A DNA stretch of 64,000 nucleotides from Streptomyces resistomycificus. GTDB taxonomy: Bacteria; Actinomycetota; Actinomycetes; Streptomycetales; Streptomycetaceae. The notes beneath the pieces are model-generated. The model searched no databases. It was given only the letters and a program-made list of their open reading frames with translations, and had not been told where the DNA came from. The position numbers and the translations under genes were made by a program. The stretch lies in contig NZ_KQ948988.1 in the NCBI RefSeq assembly GCF_001514265.1, positions 186,001 through 250,000 of the forward strand, read 5' to 3'. Shown in pieces: positions 42,804 through 50,937 of this stretch. How positions within the stretch are numbered: the first letter of the stretch is position 1; the number at the start of each line of letters is the position of its first letter.

Positions 42804-43970
42804 TTGATACGGATAGATTCAGTCACCAAGCGATACCCGGACGGCACGGTGGCGGTCGACCGGCTCTCGTTGGACATACCCGACCGTTCGATCACCGTCC
42901 TCGTCGGTCCCTCGGGCTGCGGGAAGACGACGACCCTGCGCATGATCAACCGGATGGTCGAGCCCAGCGAGGGCACCATCCTCCTCGATGGCCAGGACAT
43001 CCAGCAGCAGCCCGTCAACACGCTGCGCCGGTCCATGGGATACGTCATCCAGAACGCCGGGCTCTTCCAGCACCGCACGATCGTCGACAACATCGCCACC
43101 GTGCCCCGCATGCTCGGCTGGGGCAAGGACAAGGCCCGCGCGCGGGCGCGTGAGCTGATGGAGCGGGTCGGTCTCGACGGCGCGCTCGCCAAGCGGTACC
43201 CCTACCAGCTGTCCGGCGGTCAGCAGCAGCGCGTCGGGGTGGCCCGGGCGCTCGCCGCCGATCCGCCGGTGCTCCTGATGGACGAGCCGTTCTCCGCCGT
43301 CGACCCCGTGGTCCGCAAGGGCCTCCAGGACGAACTCCTGCGCATCCAGGCCGAGTTGGGCAAGACGATCGTGTTCGTCACCCATGACATCGACGAGGCC
43401 GTCAAGCTCGGCACGATGGTCGCCGTGATGCGCACCGGCGGTCACCTCGCCCAGTTCGCCCCACCCGCCGAGCTGCTGTCCGACCCCGCCGACGCGTTCG
43501 TCGAGGACTTCCTCGGCGCGGACCGCGGCATCCGCCGGCTGTCCTTCTTCCCCGCCACCGGACTCGAGCTGCTGACCGGCCCGATCGTCGCGGTCGACGC
43601 CACCGCCGAACAGGTCGCCGCCCGCGACACGGCCGGCGCCCCCTACCTCCTCGTCACCGACCAGGAGGGCAGGCCCCTCGGCTGGAGCGAGCCGGGCGAG
43701 CTGACCGCCGGGAACATCCGACAGGCTGAACTCCTGCCGTACGGGCGGCCGTTCGTGGCCGGTACGGACTCCCTGCGGTCCGCGCTGGACTGCGCGGTGC
43801 TCTCGCCCACCGGCTGGGCCGTCGCCGTCGACGCTGAGGGCCGCACGGCCGGCGTCGTCTCCCAGCAGACCATCGGCGAGGCGATCCGCGGCGCCCACGC
43901 GGAGCGGCGCGCGAGCGACCGGGCCGCCGAGCGCCCCCAGGCCGGCAAGGACTCAAGGGTCGCCCGGTGA
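42804..43970 (+). CDS. Osmoprotectant ABC ATPase (OpuCA/ProV-like)
   Basis: 388 aa from TTG 42804 (MIRIDSVTKRYPDG), the conserved family N-terminus; GAGGGG lies upstream at a wide spacing. GPSGCGKTTTLRMINRM (Walker A), QLSGGQQQRVGVARAL (signature) and LLMDEPFSAVDP (Walker B), then a C-terminal region (about 250-388) with CBS-like sequence (YLLVTDQEGRPLGWS, GWAVAVDAEGRTAGVV) as in osmotically regulated OpuA/OpuC ATPases. Coupled by GTGA to the first permease. Confidence 0.87.
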   Translation: MIRIDSVTKRYPDGTVAVDRLSLDIPDRSITVLVGPSGCGKTTTLRMINRMVEPSEGTILLDGQDIQQQPVNTLRRSMGYVIQNAGLFQHRTIVDNIATVPRMLGWGKDKARARARELMERVGLDGALAKRYPYQLSGGQQQRVGVARALAADPPVLLMDEPFSAVDPVVRKGLQDELLRIQAELGKTIVFVTHDIDEAVKLGTMVAVMRTGGHLAQFAPPAELLSDPADAFVEDFLGADRGIRRLSFFPATGLELLTGPIVAVDATAEQVAARDTAGAPYLLVTDQEGRPLGWSEPGELTAGNIRQAELLPYGRPFVAGTDSLRSALDCAVLSPTGWAVAVDAEGRTAGVVSQQTIGEAIRGAHAERRASDRAAERPQAGKDSRVAR

Positions 43971-44674
43971 ACGGCTTCTTCGACATCCCCAGCGACCTCC
44001 AGCACAGCTGGCTCGGCCTCGTCGGCCTGCACCTGCGGGAGGCCCTGCTGCCGGTGCTGGCCGGGCTGGTGGTCTCGCTCCCGCTGGCCCAGCTGTGCGT
44101 GCGCTTCCGCTGGCTGTACCCGCCGGTGCTGTGGGTGACGACCGTGCTGTACGCCATCCCGTCGCTGGCCTTCTTCGTCCTCCTCATCGACTACACCGGC
44201 CAGACCGAGCTCACGGTGATGATCCCGCTCACCGTGTACAGCCTCGTCGTCCTGGTCCCGGCGATCGTCGACGGCGTCCGCTCGGTGCCACAGGAGACCC
44301 TGGCCGCCGCGACCGCCATGGGCTTCGGGCCCGTACGCCGTTACCTCCAGGTCCAGTTGCCGATCGCGGTGCCCGCCATCATCGCGGGGCTGCGGGTGGC
44401 GACCGTGTCGAGCATCAGCCTCGTCAGCGTCGGCACGCTGATCGGCAACCAGGGTGCCCTCGGCAACCTGCTCAACGACGCGAACATCTACAACCGGCCC
44501 GAACTCGCGGTGAACGCCGTGCTCTCCATGGCCGCCCTGGCGATCCTCGCCGACGGCCTGCTGGTGGGCCTGCGTCTCCTGCTCACGCCGTGGATGCCGC
44601 GCCGGACCCGCACGAAACCGAAGGCCGGCCGGCCCGACCCGGCCGTCCTCGCCCTGGAGGACGCAGCCCGGTGA
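43967..44674 (+). CDS. Osmoprotectant ABC permease (OpuCB-like)
   Basis: 235 aa from GTG 43967, overlapping the ATPase stop. About six hydrophobic segments; the EAA-type loop TLAAATAMGFGPVRRYLQV contacts the ATPase, and LVSVGTLIGNQGALGNLL is characteristic of OpuC-type permeases. Overlaps the next permease by GTGA. Confidence 0.85.
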   Translation: MNGFFDIPSDLQHSWLGLVGLHLREALLPVLAGLVVSLPLAQLCVRFRWLYPPVLWVTTVLYAIPSLAFFVLLIDYTGQTELTVMIPLTVYSLVVLVPAIVDGVRSVPQETLAAATAMGFGPVRRYLQVQLPIAVPAIIAGLRVATVSSISLVSVGTLIGNQGALGNLLNDANIYNRPELAVNAVLSMAALAILADGLLVGLRLLLTPWMPRRTRTKPKAGRPDPAVLALEDAAR

Positions 44675-45339
44675 ACCTGCTCCACTTCATCAACGCCTTC
44701 TTCAGCGACAGCGCCCACTGGCACGGCTACGACGGCATCCCCACGCGGGTGGGGGAGCACATCGAGTACACCCTCGAAGCACTCGCGCTCGCCGCCGCGA
44801 TCGGCCTGCCGGTCGGCCTGATCACCGGCCACACCGGGCGCGGCGGCAACGCCCTCTCGCTGATCGCCACCGCCGGTCGGGCCCTGCCCACCTTCGGCCT
44901 GCTGGTGCTGATGACCCTGCTGCTGGGCTTCGGCCTGGTGAACGTGATGATCCCGCTGGTCATCCTCGCCGTCCCGCCGATCCTGGTCACCACCTACGAG
45001 GCGATGCGCTCCGTCGACCCGTCGCCGGTGGACGCGGCCCGGGGCATGGGCATGAGCGAGGCCGGGGTGCTGTTCCAGGTCGAACTGCCCGCCGCCCTCC
45101 CGCTGATCCTCAGCGGTCTGCGCTCGGGAGCCATCCAGATCGTCTCCACGGCCACCATCGCCGCGTACGTCAGCCTCGGCGGCCTCGGCCGGTACATCGT
45201 CGACGGCCTCTACCAGCGCAACTACGAGAAGGTCGTGGGCGGCGCCACGCTGGTCGCCGGCCTGGCGCTGGTGACGCTCGCCGTGTTCTGGGCCCTCACC
45301 CGGTTCGCGGTGTCGGCCGGGGTGCGCAGGAGCGGCTAG
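44671..45339 (+). CDS. Osmoprotectant ABC permease (OpuCD-like)
   Basis: 222 aa from GTG 44671, coupled to the preceding permease. Starts HIEYTLEALALAAAIGLPVG, with LPTFGLLVLMTLLLGFG, EAA-like VDAARGMGMSEAGVLFQVE and ISL-type AAYVSLGGLGRYIVDGL. Second membrane subunit; the matching binding protein is encoded 4.6 kb downstream beyond a conservon. Confidence 0.85.
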   Translation: MNLLHFINAFFSDSAHWHGYDGIPTRVGEHIEYTLEALALAAAIGLPVGLITGHTGRGGNALSLIATAGRALPTFGLLVLMTLLLGFGLVNVMIPLVILAVPPILVTTYEAMRSVDPSPVDAARGMGMSEAGVLFQVELPAALPLILSGLRSGAIQIVSTATIAAYVSLGGLGRYIVDGLYQRNYEKVVGGATLVAGLALVTLAVFWALTRFAVSAGVRRSG

Positions 45340-45349
45340 CGCGGGAAGC

Positions 45350-45379
45350 GGGCCCGGGACGGCACACCGTCCCGGGCCC
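45350..45379. terminator. Stem-loop between the osmoprotectant permease and conservon 1
   Basis: A perfect 13-bp inverted repeat (45350-45362 with 45367-45379) and a 4-nt loop separate two convergent units. Bidirectional terminator. Confidence 0.82.
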
Positions 45380-45388
45380 CTCGTCGTC

Positions 45389-45991
45389 TCAGCCCTCCGT
45401 GCGCGCGAGGGCCTGTTCCAGTACGACCAGCAGGGCGTCGCGCACCGAGCCGCGCTCGCGGGCGTCGAACACCACGACCGGGACGCGCTCACTGACGTCG
45501 AGCGCCCAGCGCACCTCCTCCACCGTGTGCTCGACGCGCCCGTCGAAGGCGTTGACGGCCACCGCGAACGGGATCTGCCGGTGCTCGAAGTAGTCGACGG
45601 CCGCGTAGCAGTCGTCGAGACGGCGGGTGTCCACGATGACGAGCCCGCCGACCGCGCCCTCGACGATGTCGTCCCACATGAACCCGAACCGCTCCTGCCC
45701 GGGCGTCCCGAACAGGTACAGCTTCAGGGTGGGGTCGATGGTGATGCAGCCGAAGTCCATCGCGACCGTGGTGGTGGTCTTGCGCGGGGTGTGGCTGAGG
45801 TCGTCCACGCCGGCCGCGACCTCGGTGATCGCGGCCTCGGTGGTCAGCGGCTCGATCTCGGAGATGGAGCCGACGGCGGTGGTCTTGCCCACGCCGAAGC
45901 CGCCCGCGATCACCATCTTGACCGGCAGCGGTGGTCGTAGGACCGGGGCCTCGGCGGCCCCGGGACGGGTGGCCGGTTCAGTCGGCGTCAC
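45389..45991 (-). CDS. cvnD: Conservon 1 GTPase-like protein (CvnD)
   Basis: 200 aa from GTG 45991, GAGGGG 6 nt upstream, overlapping cvnC by 14 nt. P-loop MVIAGGFGVGKTTAVGSIS, YLFGTPGQERFGFMWD (G3-like with the nearby acidic residue) and AVNAFDGRVEH (G4-like, NxFD rather than NKxD). Small G-protein-like ATP/GTP switch of the conservon family. Confidence 0.88.
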   Translation of the reverse strand: MTPTEPATRPGAAEAPVLRPPLPVKMVIAGGFGVGKTTAVGSISEIEPLTTEAAITEVAAGVDDLSHTPRKTTTTVAMDFGCITIDPTLKLYLFGTPGQERFGFMWDDIVEGAVGGLVIVDTRRLDDCYAAVDYFEHRQIPFAVAVNAFDGRVEHTVEEVRWALDVSERVPVVVFDARERGSVRDALLVVLEQALARTEG

Positions 45992-46424
45992 GGAGAACCC
46001 CTCGGGAGTCGGGGATGGCCCGCAGGCCATCGATAACCCTTCGCAGGACGGAGGCGTCATGGGTGACGCCGGAGTCGGGCACGTGCACCGTCAACTGCCC
46101 CGCCACGCGCAGATCCTCGGAGAGGACCCGGACCACGTTCAGGTGCAGCTTCAGCCGGGCCGCGATCTCCGCGATGGACTGCGGCCGGCGGCAGGCGGCG
46201 ACGATGTCGTGCTGTTCGAAGGAGAGCAGGTCGAGCCCGGAGAGACCCTCGGCGGTGGCCACCACCTGGGTCTCCACGGGCATCGTCCGGCCGCTCGCGC
46301 TGGGCGCCACCCGGCCGGCGGTGACCAGGAACGGCCGTACGGCGGGGGCGGGGCCCGCCGGGTCGGGGCCCGGGGGCGTGCTGCCGTCCTCGCCGGCACC
46401 GCTGGGAGTGCGGCCGTCCGCCAT
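45978..46424 (-). CDS. cvnC: Conservon 1 DUF742 protein (CvnC)
   Basis: 148 aa from ATG 46424, AGGAGGAAG upstream. A Pro-rich N-terminus, then the DUF742 winged-helix-like region: VRPFLVTAGR, SFEQHDIVAACRRPQSIAEIAARL and HLNVVRVLSEDLRVAGQLTVH. A likely adaptor within the membrane-associated Cvn complex. Confidence 0.87.
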   Translation of the reverse strand: MADGRTPSGAGEDGSTPPGPDPAGPAPAVRPFLVTAGRVAPSASGRTMPVETQVVATAEGLSGLDLLSFEQHDIVAACRRPQSIAEIAARLKLHLNVVRVLSEDLRVAGQLTVHVPDSGVTHDASVLRRVIDGLRAIPDSRGVLRDAD

Positions 46425-46460
46425 GGGTCGTTCTTCCTCCTCGGCCGGGCGGGCGCCCGG

Positions 46461-46937
46461 TCAGCGCTTCGACGTGGCGCCGACGCTGTTCTTCAGCTGG
46501 AGGACCAGCTGGGGACTGAGGGCGCTGCCCGCCCGGTTGGCGAACAGCGTCATCTCGTAGGCGATGTTGCCGAGCTTGGCCTCCTTGTCGGTGACCACGC
46601 CGAGGACGGCGCCGCTGCCGATCGCCGAGACCAGGACGTGGCCGCCCTCCAGGTCGATGATGACCTTGTTGAGGCCGCCCAGTCCGTAGTTGCCGGAGGC
46701 GCCGGCGGCCAGGCTGGTGATGCCGGAGACGATCGCCGCGAGGCGCTCGGAGTCGGCGTGCTCGCGCAGCTCGGACACGGCGATGAGCAGACCGTCGGAG
46801 GACACGGCGATGGCGTCGACGACGCCCGCCGTCTCGGTCGCGAAACGATTCAACAGCCAGGTGAAGTCGGCTGCCGCGGCCTGCAGTTCGGTCGGCGTGG
46901 TGCCGCCCGTCGGAGTGTCTCCTGTCGACGTGCTCAC
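46461..46937 (-). CDS. cvnB: Conservon 1 roadblock/LC7 protein (CvnB)
   Basis: 158 aa from GTG 46937, overlapping the cvnA stop. Roadblock fold: LNRFATETAGVVDAIAVSSDGLLIA and VIIDLEGGHVLVSAIGSGAVLGV. Members interact with CvnD and modulate its nucleotide switch. Confidence 0.9.
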   Translation of the reverse strand: MSTSTGDTPTGGTTPTELQAAAADFTWLLNRFATETAGVVDAIAVSSDGLLIAVSELREHADSERLAAIVSGITSLAAGASGNYGLGGLNKVIIDLEGGHVLVSAIGSGAVLGVVTDKEAKLGNIAYEMTLFANRAGSALSPQLVLQLKNSVGATSKR

Positions 46938-49549
46938 TGCTCCGCTCCTTCCGGGGAGTGGTGGTGTTCGTGCGGGGGGTGGGGTGCGGTCGCGGCGTTG
47001 CGGTGCACGGGCTGGGGGGTGGGCGGGGTGTCGTTCCGGCTGTCGCGGTGGGCGCGTTCCACGGCCGCCTCGAACTCGTCGAGCGAGGCCCGGACCGCGT
47101 CCGCGTCGGCGACGCGCGGCGCGGCCTGCCGGGCGGTCTGCTGGTCGGGGTCGGCACCGAAGGTCGTCCGCAGCGTGGCGCCGCGGACGCGGCGACGCAG
47201 GGGGCGACTGCCGGAGGCGTCCTCGGGGGCCACCGGCTCGGACGGTTCGCTCTCACCGGCGCGGGCCTTGGGGATGAAGGGGGCGGCGGCAGCGGACGCG
47301 TCGGCCGACTCACCGTCCGGCTCGGCCGCCACGGTCCCCTCCGGGTCGGCCTCGCGCCGAGGCACCCTGCGGGGGAGCGGGGCGGGCCCGTCGCCGGCCG
47401 GGGCTGCGGCGCTCGGGGAGGCGGCGCGGGTGGCGCGTACGGGCTCGGTGGTCGAGGCCGCGGCGCCCGTGGCCGGGTCGGCGGAGTCCGTCGTCGGAGC
47501 GGCCGGGGCGGCCGCACTCGGCACCGCGGCCGCGTTCGGCGACGGGGCCGGGCCCGCCGCCCCTGCCCGGGGCGCCGAACCGCCGGACGCTCCCGCCGTG
47601 ACCGCCACCGGGCTCGCGGTCAGCAGCAGCGAGGACGGGATGGTCACCTCGGCGGTCACTCCGCCGCCCGGTGTACGGGACAGTGCCACGTCCACGTCCC
47701 AGCGGCGGGCCAGCGTGCCCACCACGAACAGGCCGAGCACCTTGGTCGGTACGAGGTCGAGGCGTTCACGGCGGATGAGGCGGGCGTTCTCCTCGGCCAG
47801 CCGCTCGGCGCTCATGCCGAGCCCGTGGTCGGCGACGACGACCAGCGCGCCCTCGGCACCGCTGCGCACGGTCACCTCGACGGCACTGCCGGCCGGCGAG
47901 AACGACACGGCGTTCTCCACGAGTTCGGCCACCATCAGCGTGAGGTCGCCGATGATGTCGGGCTCCACCATGACCTCGGTCCCCGCGTGCAGCCGCACCC
48001 GCTGGAAGCCCTCGATCTGGCCGAGCGCGGCCCGTACGACGTTGGTCAGCGCGAGCGGCCCGGAGTCGAGGACCGTCTCCCGGATGCCGGCGAGCAGCAT
48101 CAGGCTGTCGGCGTTGCGGCGCAGACGCACCGCGATGTGGTCGATGCTGTACAGCCGCTCCAGCAGCGCGGGGTCGGTCTCGCCCCGCTCGACCGCGTCG
48201 ATCAGCGCCAGCTGGCGCGTGGTCAGGTTGCTGACCCGGCGCCCGACGTTGCCGAACATCTCGGCGACGTTGCGGCGGCTGACCACCTGGCGTTCCAGCA
48301 GCGCGGACGCGGTGGTCTGGACGTGGTTGAAGGCGTCGGCGAGGGCGCCGATCTCGTCCTTCGCGGTGACCGGCACCTCGCGCAGCCGGATCGGCTCGTC
48401 GTCCTCGGTGTCCTCGTCGGCGACCCGGGCCAGTTCCCGGCCGGCGACGTCGGCCACCTCGCGGGCGGCACCGGTGAGGGCCTGCACCGGCCGCACGACC
48501 GAGCGGCGCACCAGCACCGCGAAGGTGATCCAGACGGCGAAGAGGAACAGGGTGAGACCCAGCAGCAGGACCGCGCGCCAGGCGGCCTCGCTGGACGCGG
48601 CGTCGGCGCGGTCGGCGATCTGGCCGATGAGGGACGAGGTGATCTTCAGCCGGATCTCGGCCTGTTCACGGTAGGAGGGGTAGGAGTCGAGGGCCTCGGT
48701 GAACGCCCGGTGGATCTTCTCGGGCGAGCCGGCCTGGAGGTTGCCGGGGTCGATCTGCAGCTCGGCGAAGTGCTGGCCGATGACCGCCTGCGAGCTGTTG
48801 TGCTCGATGCCGCCGAGCTCGTCGGCCTGGGCCTCGGTGGCGAACTTGGCGAAGCGGTCGGCCTGCTGGGTGTACAGCTCGTAGGAGCCGATCGCGTTGA
48901 TGAGCTCGATCAGGGCGTTGCTGTCGCCGGTCCGCGCGGAGAACACGGCTGTCTCGAAGGCGCTGTGGGCGGCGTCGGCGCGCAGCAGGGAGTCGAGCAG
49001 GTTGCCGGTGAAGGTGGCGGCGAGCGCCGGGTTGCGGTCGAGACCGAGGCCGTCGATCAGCCCTTTGGCGGCGTTGGTGTAGGCGGGGTCGATGTTGTCG
49101 GCGGGCAGGTAGCCCTGCTCGACGGTGTCCCGCAGGCTGCTGAGACCGTTGATCTCCTTCAGGGCCTGTGCCTCGGTGTCCGGCAGCCGGTCCCCGAAGG
49201 TCTCGCGCACCGTCTCCACCTGGGCGTCGACGGTGGCCTGCGCCTTGCGGTAGGCGGCGGGGATGGGCATCGACCCGCTGTCGGCGGACTCGTAGCGCAC
49301 GGACAGCAGGACCGCCTGCTGGTGCTCGGTCTCCACCCGGTCCACCAGCTCCGCGACCTGCGCGCTGTCCCGGACCAGCCGGGCCGCGGAGTCCGCGTCG
49401 CGCGCCTGGTCCACCTGGCCGGCGATGAGGTACGAGAGCAGTACGGCGACCACGGCCAGCGGGACGCCCACGAGGACGTTGAGCTTGCGGCGGAACGGCC
49501 AGCGGTCGGCGAACCCCCGCACGCCACGACGGGGCTCGTTCGTGGACAC
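46934..49549 (-). CDS. cvnA: Conservon 1 sensor histidine kinase-like protein (CvnA)
   Basis: 871 aa from GTG 49549 with AAGGAGGCCT upstream. TM helix (about 20-45), an extracytoplasmic nitrate/NIT-like helical sensor domain (about 50-310), second TM (near 330-350), HAMP, then an HATPase region with MVAELVENAVSFSPAGS (N-box) and VVADHGLGMSAERL (G1). The dimerisation region lacks a plain H-E-x-x-TP box, as usual in conservon kinases. A 200-aa Pro/Ala-rich tail ends the protein. Divergent from the osmoprotectant binding-protein gene. Confidence 0.87.
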   Translation of the reverse strand: MSTNEPRRGVRGFADRWPFRRKLNVLVGVPLAVVAVLLSYLIAGQVDQARDADSAARLVRDSAQVAELVDRVETEHQQAVLLSVRYESADSGSMPIPAAYRKAQATVDAQVETVRETFGDRLPDTEAQALKEINGLSSLRDTVEQGYLPADNIDPAYTNAAKGLIDGLGLDRNPALAATFTGNLLDSLLRADAAHSAFETAVFSARTGDSNALIELINAIGSYELYTQQADRFAKFATEAQADELGGIEHNSSQAVIGQHFAELQIDPGNLQAGSPEKIHRAFTEALDSYPSYREQAEIRLKITSSLIGQIADRADAASSEAAWRAVLLLGLTLFLFAVWITFAVLVRRSVVRPVQALTGAAREVADVAGRELARVADEDTEDDEPIRLREVPVTAKDEIGALADAFNHVQTTASALLERQVVSRRNVAEMFGNVGRRVSNLTTRQLALIDAVERGETDPALLERLYSIDHIAVRLRRNADSLMLLAGIRETVLDSGPLALTNVVRAALGQIEGFQRVRLHAGTEVMVEPDIIGDLTLMVAELVENAVSFSPAGSAVEVTVRSGAEGALVVVADHGLGMSAERLAEENARLIRRERLDLVPTKVLGLFVVGTLARRWDVDVALSRTPGGGVTAEVTIPSSLLLTASPVAVTAGASGGSAPRAGAAGPAPSPNAAAVPSAAAPAAPTTDSADPATGAAASTTEPVRATRAASPSAAAPAGDGPAPLPRRVPRREADPEGTVAAEPDGESADASAAAAPFIPKARAGESEPSEPVAPEDASGSRPLRRRVRGATLRTTFGADPDQQTARQAAPRVADADAVRASLDEFEAAVERAHRDSRNDTPPTPQPVHRNAATAPHPPHEHHHSPEGAEQ

Positions 49550-49944
49550 CAGGCCTCCTTCGTGACCGTTCGTGATCGCTTTCGGACCGGTGCGCCAGGG
49601 GCACCCAAGTCGGTTCGAACGCCCCGATGCCGGTGCGGGACGACACCTGTGTGGCCCCTGCACGCCACTGTGACCGGCGCCAACTTCCGGGAGACTACAG
49701 CCTCTTCGGACACCGGTTCGTGCCACCCTGAGTCAAGAATCCATTACGACCCGCTCCGCTTGGGTGGGCCCGGTGCCTGCCCGTTCATACCGTCTTCACA
49801 ATGGGCAACGCATTGAAGCCAATTGGTAACCAGGCCACTCTTGACTGACCGAGAACCGGCTGGATTGGATCAGTGGAGAGCTTCTGATCGACCATCTCCG
49901 AACAGCCATCTCCGCGCCATCCCCCAGAGTCCGGAACGGAAATC
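49550..49944. promoter_or_regulatory. 395-bp divergent intergenic region between conservon 1 and the osmoprotectant binding protein
   Basis: No credible ORF. Composition is less GC-rich than the neighbouring genes. On the plus strand TTGACT (49841-49846), an 18-nt spacer and TTGGAT (49865-49870) could be a housekeeping promoter for the binding-protein gene. No clear inverted repeat was seen. The conservon promoter should read leftwards from the other end. Confidence 0.4.
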
Positions 49945-50901
49945 GTGACTTCTACAACCGCACACAGCAGGTCCTTCAGGACACGTCCCGCCGCGGCCGC
50001 CGTCGCGCTCGCCGCCGCCACGGCCCTGCTCGCGGGATGTTCCTCCTCCGACGACGCGTCGGACCCGCTGGCCGGGGACAAGGCGGAGGGGGGCACCGTC
50101 GTCGTCGGCTCCAACAACTTCGCCGAGAGCATCCTGCTCGCCGACATCTACGGCGAGGCGCTGAAGGCCAAGGGCGTCAAGGTCACCTACAAGCCCAACA
50201 TCGGCAGCCGCGAGACCACCTACGGCCTGCTGAAGAACGGCTCCGTCACGGTTCTGCCGGAGTACAACGGCTCGTTGCTCGCCTACCTGGACCCGAAGGC
50301 GGAGCAGAAGACCGCGCAGGCGGTGAACGCGGCCGCGAAGGCCAAGCTCGACTCGAAGCTGACGCTGCTGGACTCGGCACCCGCCGAGGACAAGGACTCC
50401 GTCAGCATCAACGCGGAGACCGCGAAGAAGTACAACCTGACGGCCCAGTCCACCCTCGCGGACCTCAAGGACATCGCTCCGGAACTGGTCATCGGCGGCT
50501 CGCCGGAGTTCCAGACCCGGCAGCAGGGTCTGCTCGGCCTGAAGTCCCAGTACGGGCTGGAGTTCAAGTCGTTCAAGGCGCTCGACGCGGGCGGCCCGCT
50601 GACCCAGGCGGCGCTGACGAAGAACACCGTGCAGGCCGCGGACATCTTCACGACGGACCCGACCATCACCAAGGAGAAGTTCGTCGTCCTCCAGGACCCG
50701 AAGAACCTCTTCGGCTTCGCCAACGTGACCCCGCTGGTCTACAAGTCCGGCCTCTCGCAGGAGGGCGTGGCCGCCCTCAACGAGGTCTCGGCCAAGCTGG
50801 ACACCAAGGCGCTGCTGGAGATGGACTTCCAGGTGCAGCTGGAGAACAAGGACCCGCTCGACGTCGCCAAGGCCTGGCTGAAGACGGTCGGCCTGGACTG
50901 A
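49945..50901 (+). CDS. Osmoprotectant-binding lipoprotein (OpuCC/ProX-like)
   Basis: 318 aa from GTG 49945. Signal with lipobox LLAGC (Cys near 32). OpuAC-type fold: VVVGSNNFAESILLADIYGEAL, VLPEYNGSLLAYL, ADIFTTDPTIT and FGFANVTPLVYK. It binds glycine betaine, choline or similar solutes outside the membrane and should feed the ATPase and permeases at 42804-45339. Confidence 0.87.
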   Translation: MTSTTAHSRSFRTRPAAAAVALAAATALLAGCSSSDDASDPLAGDKAEGGTVVVGSNNFAESILLADIYGEALKAKGVKVTYKPNIGSRETTYGLLKNGSVTVLPEYNGSLLAYLDPKAEQKTAQAVNAAAKAKLDSKLTLLDSAPAEDKDSVSINAETAKKYNLTAQSTLADLKDIAPELVIGGSPEFQTRQQGLLGLKSQYGLEFKSFKALDAGGPLTQAALTKNTVQAADIFTTDPTITKEKFVVLQDPKNLFGFANVTPLVYKSGLSQEGVAALNEVSAKLDTKALLEMDFQVQLENKDPLDVAKAWLKTVGLD

Positions 50902-50937
50902 CGCCGACACCGTCGCCACGCACCGTCGTCAAGCACC

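Noticed and set aside
46958..49816. A 952-codon open frame antisense to cvnA
   Set aside because: A GC-rich shadow: biased composition, no domain signature, and the opposite strand carries a clear sensor kinase with RBS and overlaps.
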